Origin: Erythrocercus mccallii
Taxonomy: Eukaryota; Chordata; Aves; Passeriformes; Dicruridae
Length of the DNA: 64,000 nt
Assembly: GCA_013397435.1 (NCBI GenBank)
Contig: VZRG01001573.1
Span: 7,528-71,527, forward strand
Direction: 5' to 3'
Shown: one piece after another, positions 1 to 13,100 of the stretch
Numbering within the stretch: the stretch's first letter is position 1
How the letters are laid out: every line of letters begins with the position of its first letter
Notes under the pieces: model-generated
What the model was told of the DNA's origin: nothing
The model's input: the letters and a program-made list of their open reading frames with translations, nothing else
Databases searched by the model: none
Made by a program: the position numbers and the translations under genes

Positions 1-75
1 AGGAAGGAAGGAAGGAAGGAAGGAAGGAAGGAAGGAAGGAAGGAAGGAAGGAAGGAAGGAAGGAAGGAAGGAAGG
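1..75. repeat. (GGAA)n microsatellite, cut by window edge
   Basis: An uninterrupted tetranucleotide array of the GGAA/AAGG type fills the first 75 bases and is cut off at the left edge, so its full length is unknown. It ends abruptly in unique sequence. GGAA arrays are common vertebrate microsatellites, and each unit contains the ETS core GGAA, but nothing here shows a regulatory role. Confidence 0.98.
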
Positions 76-535
76 TTCTTCCCACAGCATGGTGGCAGGG
101 TAAGAGGTGCACCTGCAGCCTTATGTTTCATGTATTGCATGCTGAGGTGCTGTGCTGCACCTGGGGGTTGTGAGGCTGCCAGAGTGTTTTGATTCTGGAT
201 GAGAACCCCCCTCCTCACATCCCCCTGCCACCCCAGGTCCCAGCCAAGCCTCAACAGCAGTCACAGGCACTGTGCACGGGCATTGTAAAGCAAGGGACAT
301 CTGACTCGTGCCATTTCCCTGGTTTGCAGAGCACAGCTGCTCCTTCCCAGCTGCGTATATCACATCCCCTCACAGAGGCCTTTGCCAGTGGGATATCACT
401 TCCCTACTCCCTTCCAGCAAAATGCAGACGTGTCCTAACCAGCACTGTCCCGCTGCTTTGCAGAAGGATTGCAAGAGCTGCTGGGGAGGGCTAAGGCCGT
501 GCACCTGAGGGCTAAAAGCCGAAATGAAGAGGGTT
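76..535. other. Unassigned intergenic sequence
   Basis: Moderately GC-rich sequence. Several short open frames overlap one another on both strands, with no recognisable protein similarity and no convincing splice signals. I see no gene here. Confidence 0.5.
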
Positions 536-539
536 TGTT

Positions 540-790
540 ATGGTCTCTGTGCAGAGGGTGTAGCCGGAGATGGAGGGGCCGCGGCGCTCCCACAGCTCCC
601 CGCGGGCTCAGCCTGGCCCAGGCCGCAGCGGCAGGATTTCAGGGTGGAACCATTATCTGACCCTCCTGGCTGACTCACACTAAAAGAGAAAAGCCGGCGT
701 TCCGGGGAAGCCGCGGCTTCGCAGGGAACCTCTGCTCTGGGAGCCTTCGTTGCCCTCTAGTGACGAGCCGGGAGCAGGGGACAGCGCCCA
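540..790. other. Small GC/CpG-rich patch
   Basis: A short stretch that is much richer in G, C and CpG than its surroundings, with several CCGCGG-type motifs. It contains a TGACTCA-type AP-1 site near 671. It is flanked by AT-rich DNA and could be a minor regulatory element or the edge of an old CpG island. No exon could be defined and no transcript is implied by the sequence alone. Confidence 0.4.
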
Positions 791-799
791 GCCATGCTC

Positions 800-3700
800 C
801 TCCTCTGGCGGCAGGCCAGAGAGGAATATAAAAGTAAAAACCATTAAACAAACACGTACCCTTAACCCTCTGGACTTCTTTAGTGTTCATCCCCAATGAT
901 ATTTGGTAATAAGATTTTTTATTAGTGTCATTAGTTTATTAGCTCTTTAGGAGGGATATCTTTTTTTGCTTGGATGATAGCCTGTTTTGTTATGTCTAAA
1001 TATTACAATATTCTTGCTGAAATAATAAATAATGAAACAGTAATGACTTCACTGCTAAGAATTCCATTGTGCTAGCTGATACAGGTGAGTTGCTGAGATC
1101 AGCTGTGATTGAAATTCCCATTATCCTCTTACCTCCCTTAGGAATGCTTCACAAATAGAGTTTTCCCAGCACACTGATAAGAGCCTGGGTGGAAGCAAGT
1201 GATAATCACAGAAGGGTGAAAAAAATGCTGTTGCTGATAGAATGTTATCTGAATTTCTGAAATATTGCCACCTTTACCCTTGGTTTAGGTGGTAGTTTTA
1301 CACCACTATACCTACACCAGCCCTGGGACTGATTTCTGTGTCTCACAAAAATCACAGGGCCTAGTTTAAGACAAACTTTTTTTTTATTGCTTATTTGCAG
1401 GTTTTATTTTGTGTGATGAAGGAATAGGCTCACGTTCACTGGATTTTCCTGTGTCATCTGTAACCATGGACAGCCATGCTCTCCTGGTAGAGAGCTGTTC
1501 CCCATGCTCTGTCTGGGACAGGAGCTCAGTCCCTGGTCATGCTTCTTGGCCTGAATCTCTCAGGATAAGGTACTTGTAACTCTGTGTTTTTGCCGAGGAG
1601 TGATGACCTGCTATACTCTGCTGGTGAATGATACTGATGACCTGCTAAATGAGGCAGAGTCAAACTTTTGGCAAGAGTAAGGCATGCAACACCAGATGTT
1701 TCTGTCCCACCAGTATATGTGCCACCCAAAAGCTGTTCATGTCTTTTGTTCTAGAAGAGGAGAATGCGACTGCATTTAGAGGCTCTTTCAATAGAAAATT
1801 AGCCCACAAATATTGGAAGGCCCTTGGTCCTTAAATTTTAATAACAGTTTTTGTACAGGGCAGGGAAAAAACTTACAAGAAGATATTTCATGCTTTATTC
1901 TGCTAAGAATAATTCCTTGTCTGTACCTTGACTTCCTTCTTAAAATGATCACAATCTCACCTTACACTAAAAATCTTTTTGTTGCCTTTCTCAGTCTTCA
2001 GAATATTTACTTTTACATTATCATTAAGCCAACATGAAAAAATTTTCAGTTCGTGATGAGTCATAATCAGTACAGTGCTTCCCACCCTGACTGTGGCCAC
2101 AGAAGTCATTACCACAAACCCTGCAGTTATTTATGATGTCCACTTCTTAGAACACAGTGTCCCTTCACCCTTGTCTTGGTGTTTGACTGGTGAGAAGTAA
2201 TCACCCTAATACGGCGTTCCTTACAGGTCATTCTGTGTGTCTTTGTCTGTAGATACACTGAAAGGCCACAGGGCCCCAGTTCAAAGGGTCACAGGCACAT
2301 AACCTTGTGTTAGCCAATATTTACTTCTACAGTAATCATTTGCCAATGCTGTAATATCCTGGGACTCATCTCAGCATCTGCTAATGTGATTCTGCATGTT
2401 GGATTTGTAACAAGCCCACATGCTGTCCTTGTCCCAGTCACCGGTCCCAACGAGTTTCACCTCATCTCTGATGATGCACAGCTCTTCCTAGGCCTGCCTG
2501 AGGAGTGCTTTTCCTTTCACCAATCTTCTCCAGGCTGACAGTGGTGTAAGTGCACAGAGCCTGGAGTTTCTGTGGAAGTTCTTAGGTCACAGGATGCATG
2601 AACGTACTTGAGCTCTAGACCATGAAAATTATGGACTGTACATTTTTGACTGCATCAAAAGATAACATGTACAGGTGCTGATAGACTGCATCAACCTGAT
2701 TAATTGCATGGTGGATTTAAAAAATCGGCTGGTACAGAATTCCTGCCTGTCTTTGAAGAAGCTGTTATCTCTGCATCATGCATTCAGAATTAGAACCATC
2801 TGACAGCAGTTTATCTCACTGCTGTCCTAAATATGTTGGCTCAAAATTAATTTTGTTCTTCTAATAGAGATGAAAAAAGCAAATTACAAAAGGGCAGATA
2901 TTTTTCATGGTCTTAGAGGAGAAAGCAATACTAAACTTTATACAGAACAAAAGAGAAGTTCTACATTATCATGGGAATGTAACGGGGTTTAGAGCAGCAT
3001 AAATCTTTTCTCCTGCACGTAGTAACCAAAACTCTTGCTGTTCATAGTACAGAATATTCAGCAATGTTGCCTCAAATCCTCTAGTGCAATAGGTGTAGGG
3101 AGTAGGATGTGCTTTGTTTCCAGGCAAAATGAGATATTTACCATATCTCTATAGAGTGAGAAACTCTGTGAAGTCCCTTGTCCATTTCCTTCTGCTTTGT
3201 AACTCCTGAGTAAACTTCCCAATTCTTGCTGTTCATACTTCTGTATGAATACAAAAGTATATATAATGGCATTTTCATTGTAGGCATCAGAAAGCTTCCT
3301 AGTCATCAGCAGATTAAAGGCTGCAAATGTGAAACAGGTGTGGCTTGGTTTACATATGCCTTTTGCATTTTGTTAAATAGATGAGTGATAGAACCAGAAG
3401 GGAAATTTAGAAGTCAAGACTCATTCTAAACCTTCTTTTAAAATAATCCAATTTACATAATATATAAACATAGAGTAATTCAGCAGCTTGAACCCAAAGG
3501 TAGGAGCTCTGATCTCTTAATTATAACATGAAGCATTTTGCATATGTCAGTTAAAGTTTCCAGGTCTCATTTTCCTGGTTTGTCAAGTAGAGAAAATAAT
3601 AATTACTCTCATCGTAAGGTTCTTAATCCCTTTTAAGGATTTTTAAGCACTATAAAAAAGAAAAAATACCCTGTGATGGCATTCCTAGTAGCTATGTGGT

Positions 3701-5040
3701 TCGACTGTCTGAAGCCTGGAGGACCTGACTGCTTACCGTGGGCTGTAGTAACTAGGGTTTCAGCCACATCTTCATGAGCTGTTATTACTCAGGACACATC
3801 TTTAGCCTGTTGCTGAGTTATGAGAACTGCTGCCTTCACCACTGAGAGTTGTGCAACTTCCTTCTGGCTTCTAAAGTTGTTGTTTCCAAAGAATTCCTTT
3901 CTTCTGGTAACTGGTAATGGTTTCTCAGGCAGCAAGTCCAGATGCTGCTGACTGTTTCACCTCCTCCTATTTTATTTTTATGTTAATAACACAAGAGAAA
4001 CAGACCACATCATCTTTTTTCCTTACAGAACTTTTCTATATAAAGATCTTCTCTCAATTTAAAGTGTGGGTGCTTGTTGGAATCAACTGAAAACCAGGAA
4101 GTGTCATTCATTGCTCAGTTCTTCCTGAAGGAAAGATGGAAGAAATATCTGTGGGCTGGAGGAAGGAGAGCTAAAGCCAGCCCTGCTCCCCTCCAACCCA
4201 AAACAGCAAACAGAGCAGCAACTGGGCTCTGTAGGAAAGACAATCAAAATTTTGATAACAGTTTTACTCCTTACATCAAAAAGTCTCAAAGACTGATGTT
4301 TCAGAAAAAGGGAGAAAAAATTCACTCATGTTTGTGTTTTCTTCTTAGCTCACCCCCCTCAGATACTCAAATACAATGTATAATCCTGCTCGAAGTAAAC
4401 CTTGTGGTAGAGACATTCTCAAAAGGACAGAAAGAGTAGCATTTGCATTTCTTAAAAGAAGTAATGATAAATAAATACTGTAGGCAAAGGTAGCTTGAGA
4501 ATATGAGATCCAGTTGGGTAAAGCAAGGCTCGATCTCCTCTTACTGCAAAAGGAATAGAGTGGAAAACTGATTTTTCATGTTGTACACACAAAGGCTTCA
4601 TCCTGAGTGCAGGCATACCCAGCTGATGGGTTGAGAGTATTCAATGTAATTATTTAATCTAACAACCTAATGATCAGTCACCAGTTTACAGCTATCATTC
4701 AATCATCAATTTGCTATATAGTGGTTCGGCAAACAATTTTTTTAAATTAGTTAAATTAATAAGTGATGTTCCCGTGAATGGGGTGTTCTAACGCTTTAGA
4801 GGCCTTGAGAAGTACAAAGTGCAGGAAAGCACAGGGTGCTCGTACCCTGTGGTTTCCCCCAGCTCCAGCTGCTTGGTGGGGCGGTGCAGGGGCCAGCTGG
4901 GGCAGGAGGACGGAAATGGGATCCCAAAGTGGATGAACAGGATGGAGAGGGGCGGGGACCAGGTGGGAAAGGTTGGGAAACGGCTGAGTGAGAAGAGCAA
5001 AAGCACGGGGGAAATATTATCCAGGAAGTAATAGAAAAGG
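800..5040. other. Intergenic DNA, nothing recognised
   Basis: AT-rich sequence with short random open frames only. I found no known repeat with a clear consensus, no RNA gene and no credible exon. Strongly decayed repeats could be present but would need a profile search. Confidence 0.5.
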
Positions 5041-5298
5041 GGGGAGTTGTGTCCGGTATGGCTGAATGGACACAGGAGGAAAGGAACAACCCTGAGGGAG
5101 CTCGCTGGTTCGGGGCTGCCCGCCCCGCACGCCCGAGCCGGGAGCAGCAGCGGCGCCGTCCCTGCTCCCAGCGCGGTCTGCAGGTGGTGCAATTGCCTCG
5201 AGAAACGCCTGCCAGCTCTGCTGAGCCATTTCTGGCGTGGTTTAGTCACAGGCACCGAAACTTTTCCCCCCCTAAGCGCTGGTTTGATGGCAGAACAG
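5041..5298 (+). other. CpG-rich patch with strong splice donor (candidate first exon)
   Basis: From about 5,098 to 5,290 the DNA becomes GC-rich with many CpGs, unlike the AT-rich flanks. It is followed on the + strand by a near-consensus splice donor, AACAG|GTAAGAG, with the GT at 5,299-5,300. This is how a small CpG promoter with a non-coding first exon looks. It could belong to a lncRNA or be a distal alternative 5' exon of SH3BP2. The open frames crossing it have no recognisable similarity, and I saw no match to TNIP2, the gene that neighbours SH3BP2 in human. Transcription is inferred, not shown. Confidence 0.3.
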
Positions 5299-5300
5299 GT

Positions 5301-6520
5301 AAGAGGGTTACCCTAATCTTGGTTTCATCCTAAATGCTTCCTAACCCTTTGTTAAGCGTAGTAAACCCCCAGGTCGTAGCACTAAGAGCTAAGCCGTCGG
5401 TCCTGGAGATGGTGATGTAATTGCTGATGTTTTCCTTTATCTCATCTATATTTTAATTAACAATTTCAGACCCTGCAGTCAGACTTAATAATCTGTAGAG
5501 ACGTCTCCTCTTGTAGATGATCAAATCAATTCAGCCCGAGGGATGCAAGCAGAATCTGCACACAGATTCATGCAGTATGTTACACAAGCAGCAGAAAGAG
5601 ACAAAAATAGCTAAAGAAATAAAAATTTCATGTTAGTCTGTGTTCTTGCCAAATGTTTTAGTCCTTTTTCTTTTTTTTTTCTTTTTTAATATGCTACTAT
5701 AAAATAAAGTGAGTAGATACACTTATTTCATTGCTTTGGCATTTTGTTGTTCCTTCTGTGGAATTCCAGGGCCTTTTGGACCTGCAGTTTTTTTCTACCA
5801 CATATAGCTCCATGGACAAAATGTCAATAGCTATAGGCTTGCAGTAAAATTACATTATAAGCAGTCTAGTTATTAACAACTATGGCAGAAAAGGCTTTCT
5901 TTGGGTGAGCTGTTGCCTGGATATCTCATGAGGCATTGCTAAACATCCTGGAGTAAGAGGATCCTCCCTGGCACTTTGAAGTTCATGGGACTTTTGATGT
6001 TGACTTCATTAACTGTAGGATGAAGCTTTTATGTTGCCTATGTATGGTATAAAGCTGACCTTTTACTGAATCACTGTTGCTATGTGAGCCAATCTATTTG
6101 ATGCATCATCTCCTCGCTCTCTTTAAGACAAGTCATGTAAATGTCACCTGAGGTGTGAGCTGAGGAAATTCCTGAGAGAGAAAAGCAACAAGTTCATGGA
6201 GCACAGTTCACTATCTTTTTGATTGTTCTTTCCCCTTTGTACCAATCTTTTCCTAAAAACACTGGAAAAGCTCATTGTGAAAATGCATTCTTCAGTGCTT
6301 GTAAAAAGATTAGAATCTGTGCCAGCAAAGAAGTGCAAGTGTTTACTGAAACAAAAGTGCATGTTTTATAAATCTTGTCAAATTTTGTAGGAAAATACCA
6401 TGTGAAGCTCAACAAGGTGAAATGATTCTTCCAACCCCAAGAGCTGCTTGATCTTGTAAAGCAAGGTACTGAGTCACATCACAGGGAGCATGGGGGGTAG
6501 CAATAACCTCTTTTATGTAA
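5301..6520. other. Intergenic DNA with one copy of a duplicated 43-bp segment
   Basis: AT-rich, no gene seen. Positions 5,797-5,839 match 6,989-7,031 at 38 of 43 bases in the same orientation. The second copy lies inside a CR1 element (see findings). The rest is unremarkable. Confidence 0.6.
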
Positions 6521-6524
6521 TGAG

Positions 6525-7122
6525 ATCATAGAATCCTACAATGGTTTGAGTTTGAAGGGATTTTAAGGGTCATTTAGTTCCAAACCCCTGCCATGGGCAA
6601 GAGACAATTTGTCCTGGACCAGGTTGCTCAAAGTCCCATGCAACCTGGCCTTGAACACTTACTTCCAGGGAAGGAACAGCCACAACTCTGAGCAACCTGT
6701 TCCAGTGCCTTACCACCCTCACAGTGAAGAATTTCTTCCCTAAATTTATATTTAATCTAAATCTACCCTCTTTCAATTGACAGACATTCCCCTTTGTCTT
6801 ATTACTGTGTTCTTTTGATGTCCTTGTCAAAAATCCGTCTCCAGCTCTCTTACAGATTCCTTTTAGTACTGAAAGGTGATGCAAGGTTTCCCCAGAGCCT
6901 TCTCTGAGGCCGAACTATCCCAGCTCTCTCAGTCTGTCTCCATAGGAGAGGTGCTCCAGCCCTCAGAGCATCTTCGTAGGCCTCCTCCACCACATAGAGC
7001 TCCATGGCCAAAATGTCAGCAGCTGTAGGCTCCGTGTCCTTCTTATTTTGGGGGCCCCAGAGCTGAACACACTCCTCCAGGTGGGGTGTCATGAGATCAG
7101 GGTATAGGGCGCTCAGTTGTTG
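6525..7122 (-). mobile_element. CR1 LINE, 5'-truncated, inserted in minus orientation
   Basis: Read on the minus strand this is the 3' end of a CR1 non-LTR retrotransposon. At the left (3') end is the reverse complement of the CR1 terminus, with an ATCATAGAATCCTACAATGG-type start. It is followed by the familiar antisense CR1 text, including TCTTCCCTAAATTTATATTTAATCT near 6,731 in a decayed form and a GGGGGCCCCAGAGCTGAACA motif near 7,052. The reverse transcriptase frame is broken, so it is an inactive copy. About 43 bp near 6,989-7,031 do not fit the CR1 consensus and look like an insert. Confidence 0.9.
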
Positions 7123-7124
7123 GA

Positions 7125-10100
7125 TTTTGTAAGCAGAAGAGATTGTGGAATTGTTCTGAGTCATAGTCATTAATAAAATAGATTTTGCTTATAATTTAGC
7201 TATAATTGCTTTGGTAATGTTGTAAATGTGTATGGTTAGTTCTTTATTACTCAGATGAGAAACATAACTAATGTGCAGCAATCTCTTTTAATGCTTAATT
7301 TAAAATCAGGATGGAGAAATAGCATAGAAGGAAGTTTCTTTGATATTCACATGGCACTGACTCCCTAGAATAGAGTGATCTATAAAACGTGCGTCTTCTC
7401 TCACCTGTAGTGGTATCCTGATGTGACTGGAAAATTGCAGTTCTATTCTCTGAATCCCTGAGAAATAATATGTTTTACTTTACGGAATAAAGAGATCCAA
7501 AATCTCAGATATAGATGGAAAGTTTAACAGGTGTAATCTTTGGGCTCAGTTTCATTTGTCCTTAATATTCTATCTGGTATTGGCCTTATTTGCCTCTATA
7601 TCTACACGTGTTGTGTAGCCTTACCATACGTCACTCACCTTTCTCAGTGCAGCTGTTCAGAGGTGTACACTAGCCTTTGCAGTCAGTGGTTAATACAGGT
7701 TTATTTTTTTGGTATCCTTTCATCCATCACACATGCATTCAGTAAGTAGTGAGATAATCAACTCAAGCAAGCATTTTTGTTTCCTTTGAACATGGAGGTG
7801 TTATATAAACCAAGAATATCAGAAGTGGCTTGAGATCTGGGGGTGAATAGCTGAGTCTGTTGGTGTCCAGCATAAGCCACAGAGCTGATTTTCCAAAGCA
7901 GACGAGATCTGTACTCTTTGAAACTCAGGTGCTTCTAAAGGATCTCAGACTAGACATCTAAAGAATGAGTTGCTGAAGCTGCTTCTCAAAATCCTGACCA
8001 GTGTGCTTGGTCTGAAGTCATACAAGTTCAAGGAAGGGAAAAATTAGTAACTGACTCTTCATTTCAAGTGGCCTGTGATGCTTCCTTTGCCTACTCATTA
8101 GATTTCTGAGTGACCTTTGTCTGGTCTACCCTTTTTCCATCTTGTAATTACTTACCAAGATTCATCATCATCTTGCTGCTGGTTTGTCATTAACATTCTT
8201 TTCCTGTGCTGCCCCCAGAAGCAGACCAGTCCCTATGCTGGCCTGCTGTCACACCAATTACCTATTTATTTTCTCATATTTCCTTTCTTTATCCTTCCAT
8301 GTTTCATGTAACATGAAACTCTTCAACACAGGAACAATTTTTCATTGTACAGCATCTAGAATAATTATGTCTGACTTTAAAAAAGAGGTTCTTTGGGGTT
8401 CACTACATTACTACTATTAATAACTACTGAAGAATTACAGGTTTGCTCCATCCACAGGTCATCCATGTTGGGTTTTCAGTTAAAAGTCGATCAAGTGCAT
8501 TGAGTTCAAGAACCTGATGCTTGAACATACAAGGATGAGATTGCTGCTGAAAGTTATTTCCAGTTTTTGGAGTCAGAGCTACCAAATCTGTGTATTAGGG
8601 TGACAACCCACTCCAAAGGGGAAGGAAGCACCCAAAATTCTGAGCATTTCTTAGATCACAGACCAGCCTGGGGGCGGGAGGGAGACACCACCATCATCCA
8701 TCCCATGGCTAAAATCAGCTTTTCTGGACCTTTATGCTTAAGTGGGACTCAAGAAACTCCAGTTACTCTAGAGGACAAAATTTACCAAATTTTTCCCTAT
8801 GCTAAACTTCTATTGCTTTTTGCCTTAAAACACTCTCACACATCAAAATTGCCAGAGCATTTTGTGTATGAGGCTCCAGAGCTACCTCTGTGAATTTATG
8901 GTAAAGAATTTTCCATGGACTGTGCTCAACCCTCATCCTTACAGTCAGTTGGAGGATGAAGAATCTGCCTAGGTCTACAATATTTTTTATCACAGTAACA
9001 AAACTTTTTTTTTCTCATTGATACATTTAATGTGTATGGATGTATCAGTTTGTTTTTCTTTGTAAAAGACAGAAAGTAAAAATTCCTGATACACTCTCAA
9101 CTACTCCAGTTCCTGGGTCCATCTGGAAAGCTCTGCCACATTTTTCACAAACACTGTCCGTGCTCAACGCTGTACTTTGTGTACCCTGTCCTTCCTTAAA
9201 ACCTGGTTTTAATATCCAACATATTCTGTAGTTTTTTGTCATATTTAATGGAAGTCCTGAGTAAATCATAGTCATAAGCCACTCAGGAATTCAGTTTTAT
9301 TAAGCAATTTTCTCAGCCTTAGCAGAATTATATAGCACACATTACTTAGTTCTGACAACAACCACTTTCAAGCGTAGGGACCATGAATGTCTCATTGTCC
9401 TCACAATGAGGCAGTGAAGTTAAATCTTATTTAGATCAGACATAGTTGGTTCTCATAGGTACTACTGATACAGCATGGCCACATGAATGGCTGAAGTGCC
9501 TTTTTGATCTTTTTGCAAATAAAATGACTTTGGAAAGGACTGTGACCAAGAGTTCTCATGGTTTCATGAGTGTGTTGGCCTGGACCCGCAGGTTAAGTGA
9601 GGCACATCATGCTACAAGTGCTGGGCACTGAAGCGTCTCATCCACAAAGCTGCTGATGTCACTGTGGTGTATAAATGTGCCACAGATTCTGTTATTTCCA
9701 CTGCGTCCTTATTCAGCTCCAAATTCAGCACAGAAAATGAATCTGTCTTTTTTTTAATCCCACAGAGAGTCTCAATGCTTTATTTTTAATTTTGATTTTT
9801 TTTTTCCTGGTTGAGCTTGAGTGACTGGTTACCAACTTTGACATCTACATTTCTTTTAATATTCTTTACATGTTTCCTGGAACGGTCTTATGTCTTCTTT
9901 TTTAAAAAAATAAGATATCAGAATACCTGCACAAAGGCACGTAGGTGGGGGTTTTAAATTCTTTTCTTATGTGCTATTTTCCCCCATCAAATGAGTGTAC
10001 TTTGTCAGTATTTAATATTCTTCTTGCAAACACATTTTTAATATATCCAGCTTAGTATTGATGTATTTCTTTACAGGCATTTTTGTGCTTGTGTCTTTAT

Positions 10101-13100
10101 GATATCTGAATTAATGTGTATTCACCAGTGAAAATGAGTTATCTTTACAATACTCTTGTGATTTCAGGTAGTGCTGTTATCTCTGACTTACAGCTAGTGT
10201 CTCTGATCTGGACATATTAAGTGTCAGATGACCATCATTTCTATGATTTGATGACTTCAGTGAGCACAGTGTTTTGCATGTTCACGTTCTCTATTTTCTT
10301 TAATTGTGATGGTTTTTGTTTCCTTTCTGGAATAATTTTCCCCATTTATTAGATATCTTACAATATCTTTAGCTTGGAAGGTAAGAACCCTAGTAACTCT
10401 TAGCTGCCCACCCCTAATACATTTCTCCTTATGCTGAGGAGGAATATTCACCAAATCTGTTCAATAACAAACATAATAACCCCATTATGCTATCATGCAA
10501 TTAAAGGCTGAATTATAATGCATTTGCATGTGTGCACTTTATGAATTTAATTAATTACACTTATTTATGTTCCCCAATTTTTGAGGCCTGGACTTCATCA
10601 CCGTTGCATTTTTCTAAGTAATTTTTAAAATAATATTGTAATTACCAAAAAGAACAGACGTATTTTGTCACTTGGATTTTATTCCTAGGTTGTCTCATGG
10701 TGAAGTTTATTTATAAAGTTGTGCATACCAAACACCAAAAAAGAGACCTTTAGTGATCATGGCCAGAAACATTTAGACTCATGATTTCCAGGCTGGTTGT
10801 CTGATTTTGGTAGAGGATATGCTCCAGCAGTTGTAGACTTTCCAATTTATTGGAATCTCTTGACCTTTTCTCGCCCTGGATCTGAAATTAGTGATGTGGC
10901 CTGGGTTGAAGCCAGACAAATTTCTGCTGGAGACAGCCACAGACTGAACTCCCTAGTCCTTGCTGCCTAAAACTGTGATCTTAACACCAACCGTAAACTA
11001 GCTTATCAACTGCTTTCAGACACCATGTAAAGTCTGTCATATCAACCCCACTTATCTCTGGTATCTGGGGTGGGCAGGAACCAGTAAGATCAAATTTAGT
11101 GTTAACTAAAATTGATTTTTGGGTCACGAGAGTGACTGTGATTCAGGATGGGATAAAAACATGTCCTGGAGGTAAATTTGCAACCCAGACTGAATTAGGT
11201 TTGGATTTGGGAATAATTGAAGGTGTCTGGGTCTGCTGGGAGACAGTTGGCCTTAAGGTTTAGGTGATGGAAGAGGGTACAGGCAGGCAAAGTCAGAGAG
11301 TTTTAGTTATTTTTGGATCTGGCAAGGGTTGCAAGGTTTGATCAGACATGTGTCCTCTTTGGTTTTTATAAGGCTGGAAGACTTGTGTTAAACTAAGCAA
11401 GGATTTGCACTAGTGTTGGATTCATGCTTCTCTTGGCACCAGCCCTAAATTTAGCAAGGGCTTCTTCTCAATCCAGTACTGATCTTTCTTCATCAGCCCC
11501 TGTTGGCCTAAGGTTTTTCTCCTTAATCCTGATTAATCTTGATATTGAAACTTCTGTAAGGTGAAGTCCTATATCTAGATGGGGAATTCATATTGGTACA
11601 AGCCCCACCTTAGTAAAGCCTTTCACATCCACCCTTAACCCTACATCACAGCCTTTGTCAACCTGAGCCTTAACCCCTGTAATTTCCTAACTGTGACTCT
11701 TGCCAACCCAACTCTTGAAACTCCAGCTGAGAGCCTTCACATCTCAAAAATTCAAAATAAACAACTTTAGAAACAAAGTGGTTCTTATTTCCACTGCCAG
11801 AAAAAGTGCTGTTTAATGTGCAAGTGTGATGTTTGTGTATGACAACCGTGGGTGTTTCGATATATGGCTCACATGCTCTTTTTCAAATTAGCACTTATTT
11901 TAAGCTGACAATGAGAGCTTTCATTAGAAAATTAGTAAAGTTGCATCATTTTTCTCAAGAGTAAAATGTGTCAGTTCCATTCCTTCTGATAATGCATATC
12001 CTTCATCAAGAAGAGACATGGCTAAAAATTTAAAAAGCATATTATAAAAATGAGCTGTTTCTGAAATACCTCCCTATCTCCTCTCTGCTAGATCAGAAGG
12101 ACTGTCCTGGGTTTCCCCTTTTGTGGAGAACCTTTCTTAGGTGCTTAGCTAGTATCTCTTGTCAGTTAGGAGATGCTTCCCCTGTGGATACAACAGGACA
12201 CTCCCACATTTCAGATGTGCTGGGAGATCATTAAGGAGAGTAGGCAAGGTCGTCTTGGTACCTCCTGGTGCAACATTGCACTAAGCAAAGCTCAGATTGA
12301 TGGGACTCTTTAACCTTCTTTTTTCTGACAGCTTAAAAAAGGAAACATTAAATAAAATGGCAAAAATACATAGTTTACATTTAACAGGCGTTTGAGTGTT
12401 GCGAAGAACTGTGGAGGAATCCAGCTCTTTGGGGTGAATGAGCTTATGCAATAGGCAAAGAAATTCTCAGGTTATAAAAGGGAAAGAAGTAATTTAAACT
12501 ATTAATTTATCCCATTAATTCCTATACTCCTTGTCGTCACTTACTACTTAACTCTGAATATTTCCCTATGTTGACTAGGGAAAATGCTGTCCCAGTGTGG
12601 AGCACCAGCCAGAAAAACTACTTGGCTGGATAAAGAACTGGAAGATGCAGTGCCACAGACAAAGGAATGGCATGTTCTTTGTAGCAATACTCATGTCTAA
12701 AGAATCCAAGCTATAAAGAGAGCTCTAAAGCAGGCAATGGAAGTGATTAGTCATGGAGATGGTGTGGAGCAGGTGTGTTCTCAGATTCCTGTGCTCACAT
12801 GTGCCTTGAGACTTTGCTGAGGCCAAAAGTGCAGCAGGAGTCAGTGCTCCGAGTCCACAATGCTGAAAACAAATCCCAGGATATTAGCTGAGATAAGGGT
12901 TTTTTTCAGAGATAGTCAAATATTTCAGGGTGTGAAAGAAATATCTAGCAAAGGAAGTCTCACTTAAGGGAAGTTATTTTCTAATTCTCTGTCTGATGTT
13001 TTGTTGTGCCTTCCTCACAATTCTTTAAACACTGAACGTTGTTAGGGAACTCAGTGGAAATTTCGTATGCTCTAGTCAGGACATTCCCATATAGCTATGA

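Noticed and set aside
4788..5333. First exon of TNIP2 (neighbour of SH3BP2 in human) on the minus strand
   Set aside because: The translated minus frames do not resemble the TNIP2 N terminus, and composition alone does not support it. TNIP2 is probably left of the window.
6850..7170. Minus-strand 106-codon open frame as a gene
   Set aside because: It lies in the CR1 element and reads as decayed CR1 sequence with the 43-bp insert.
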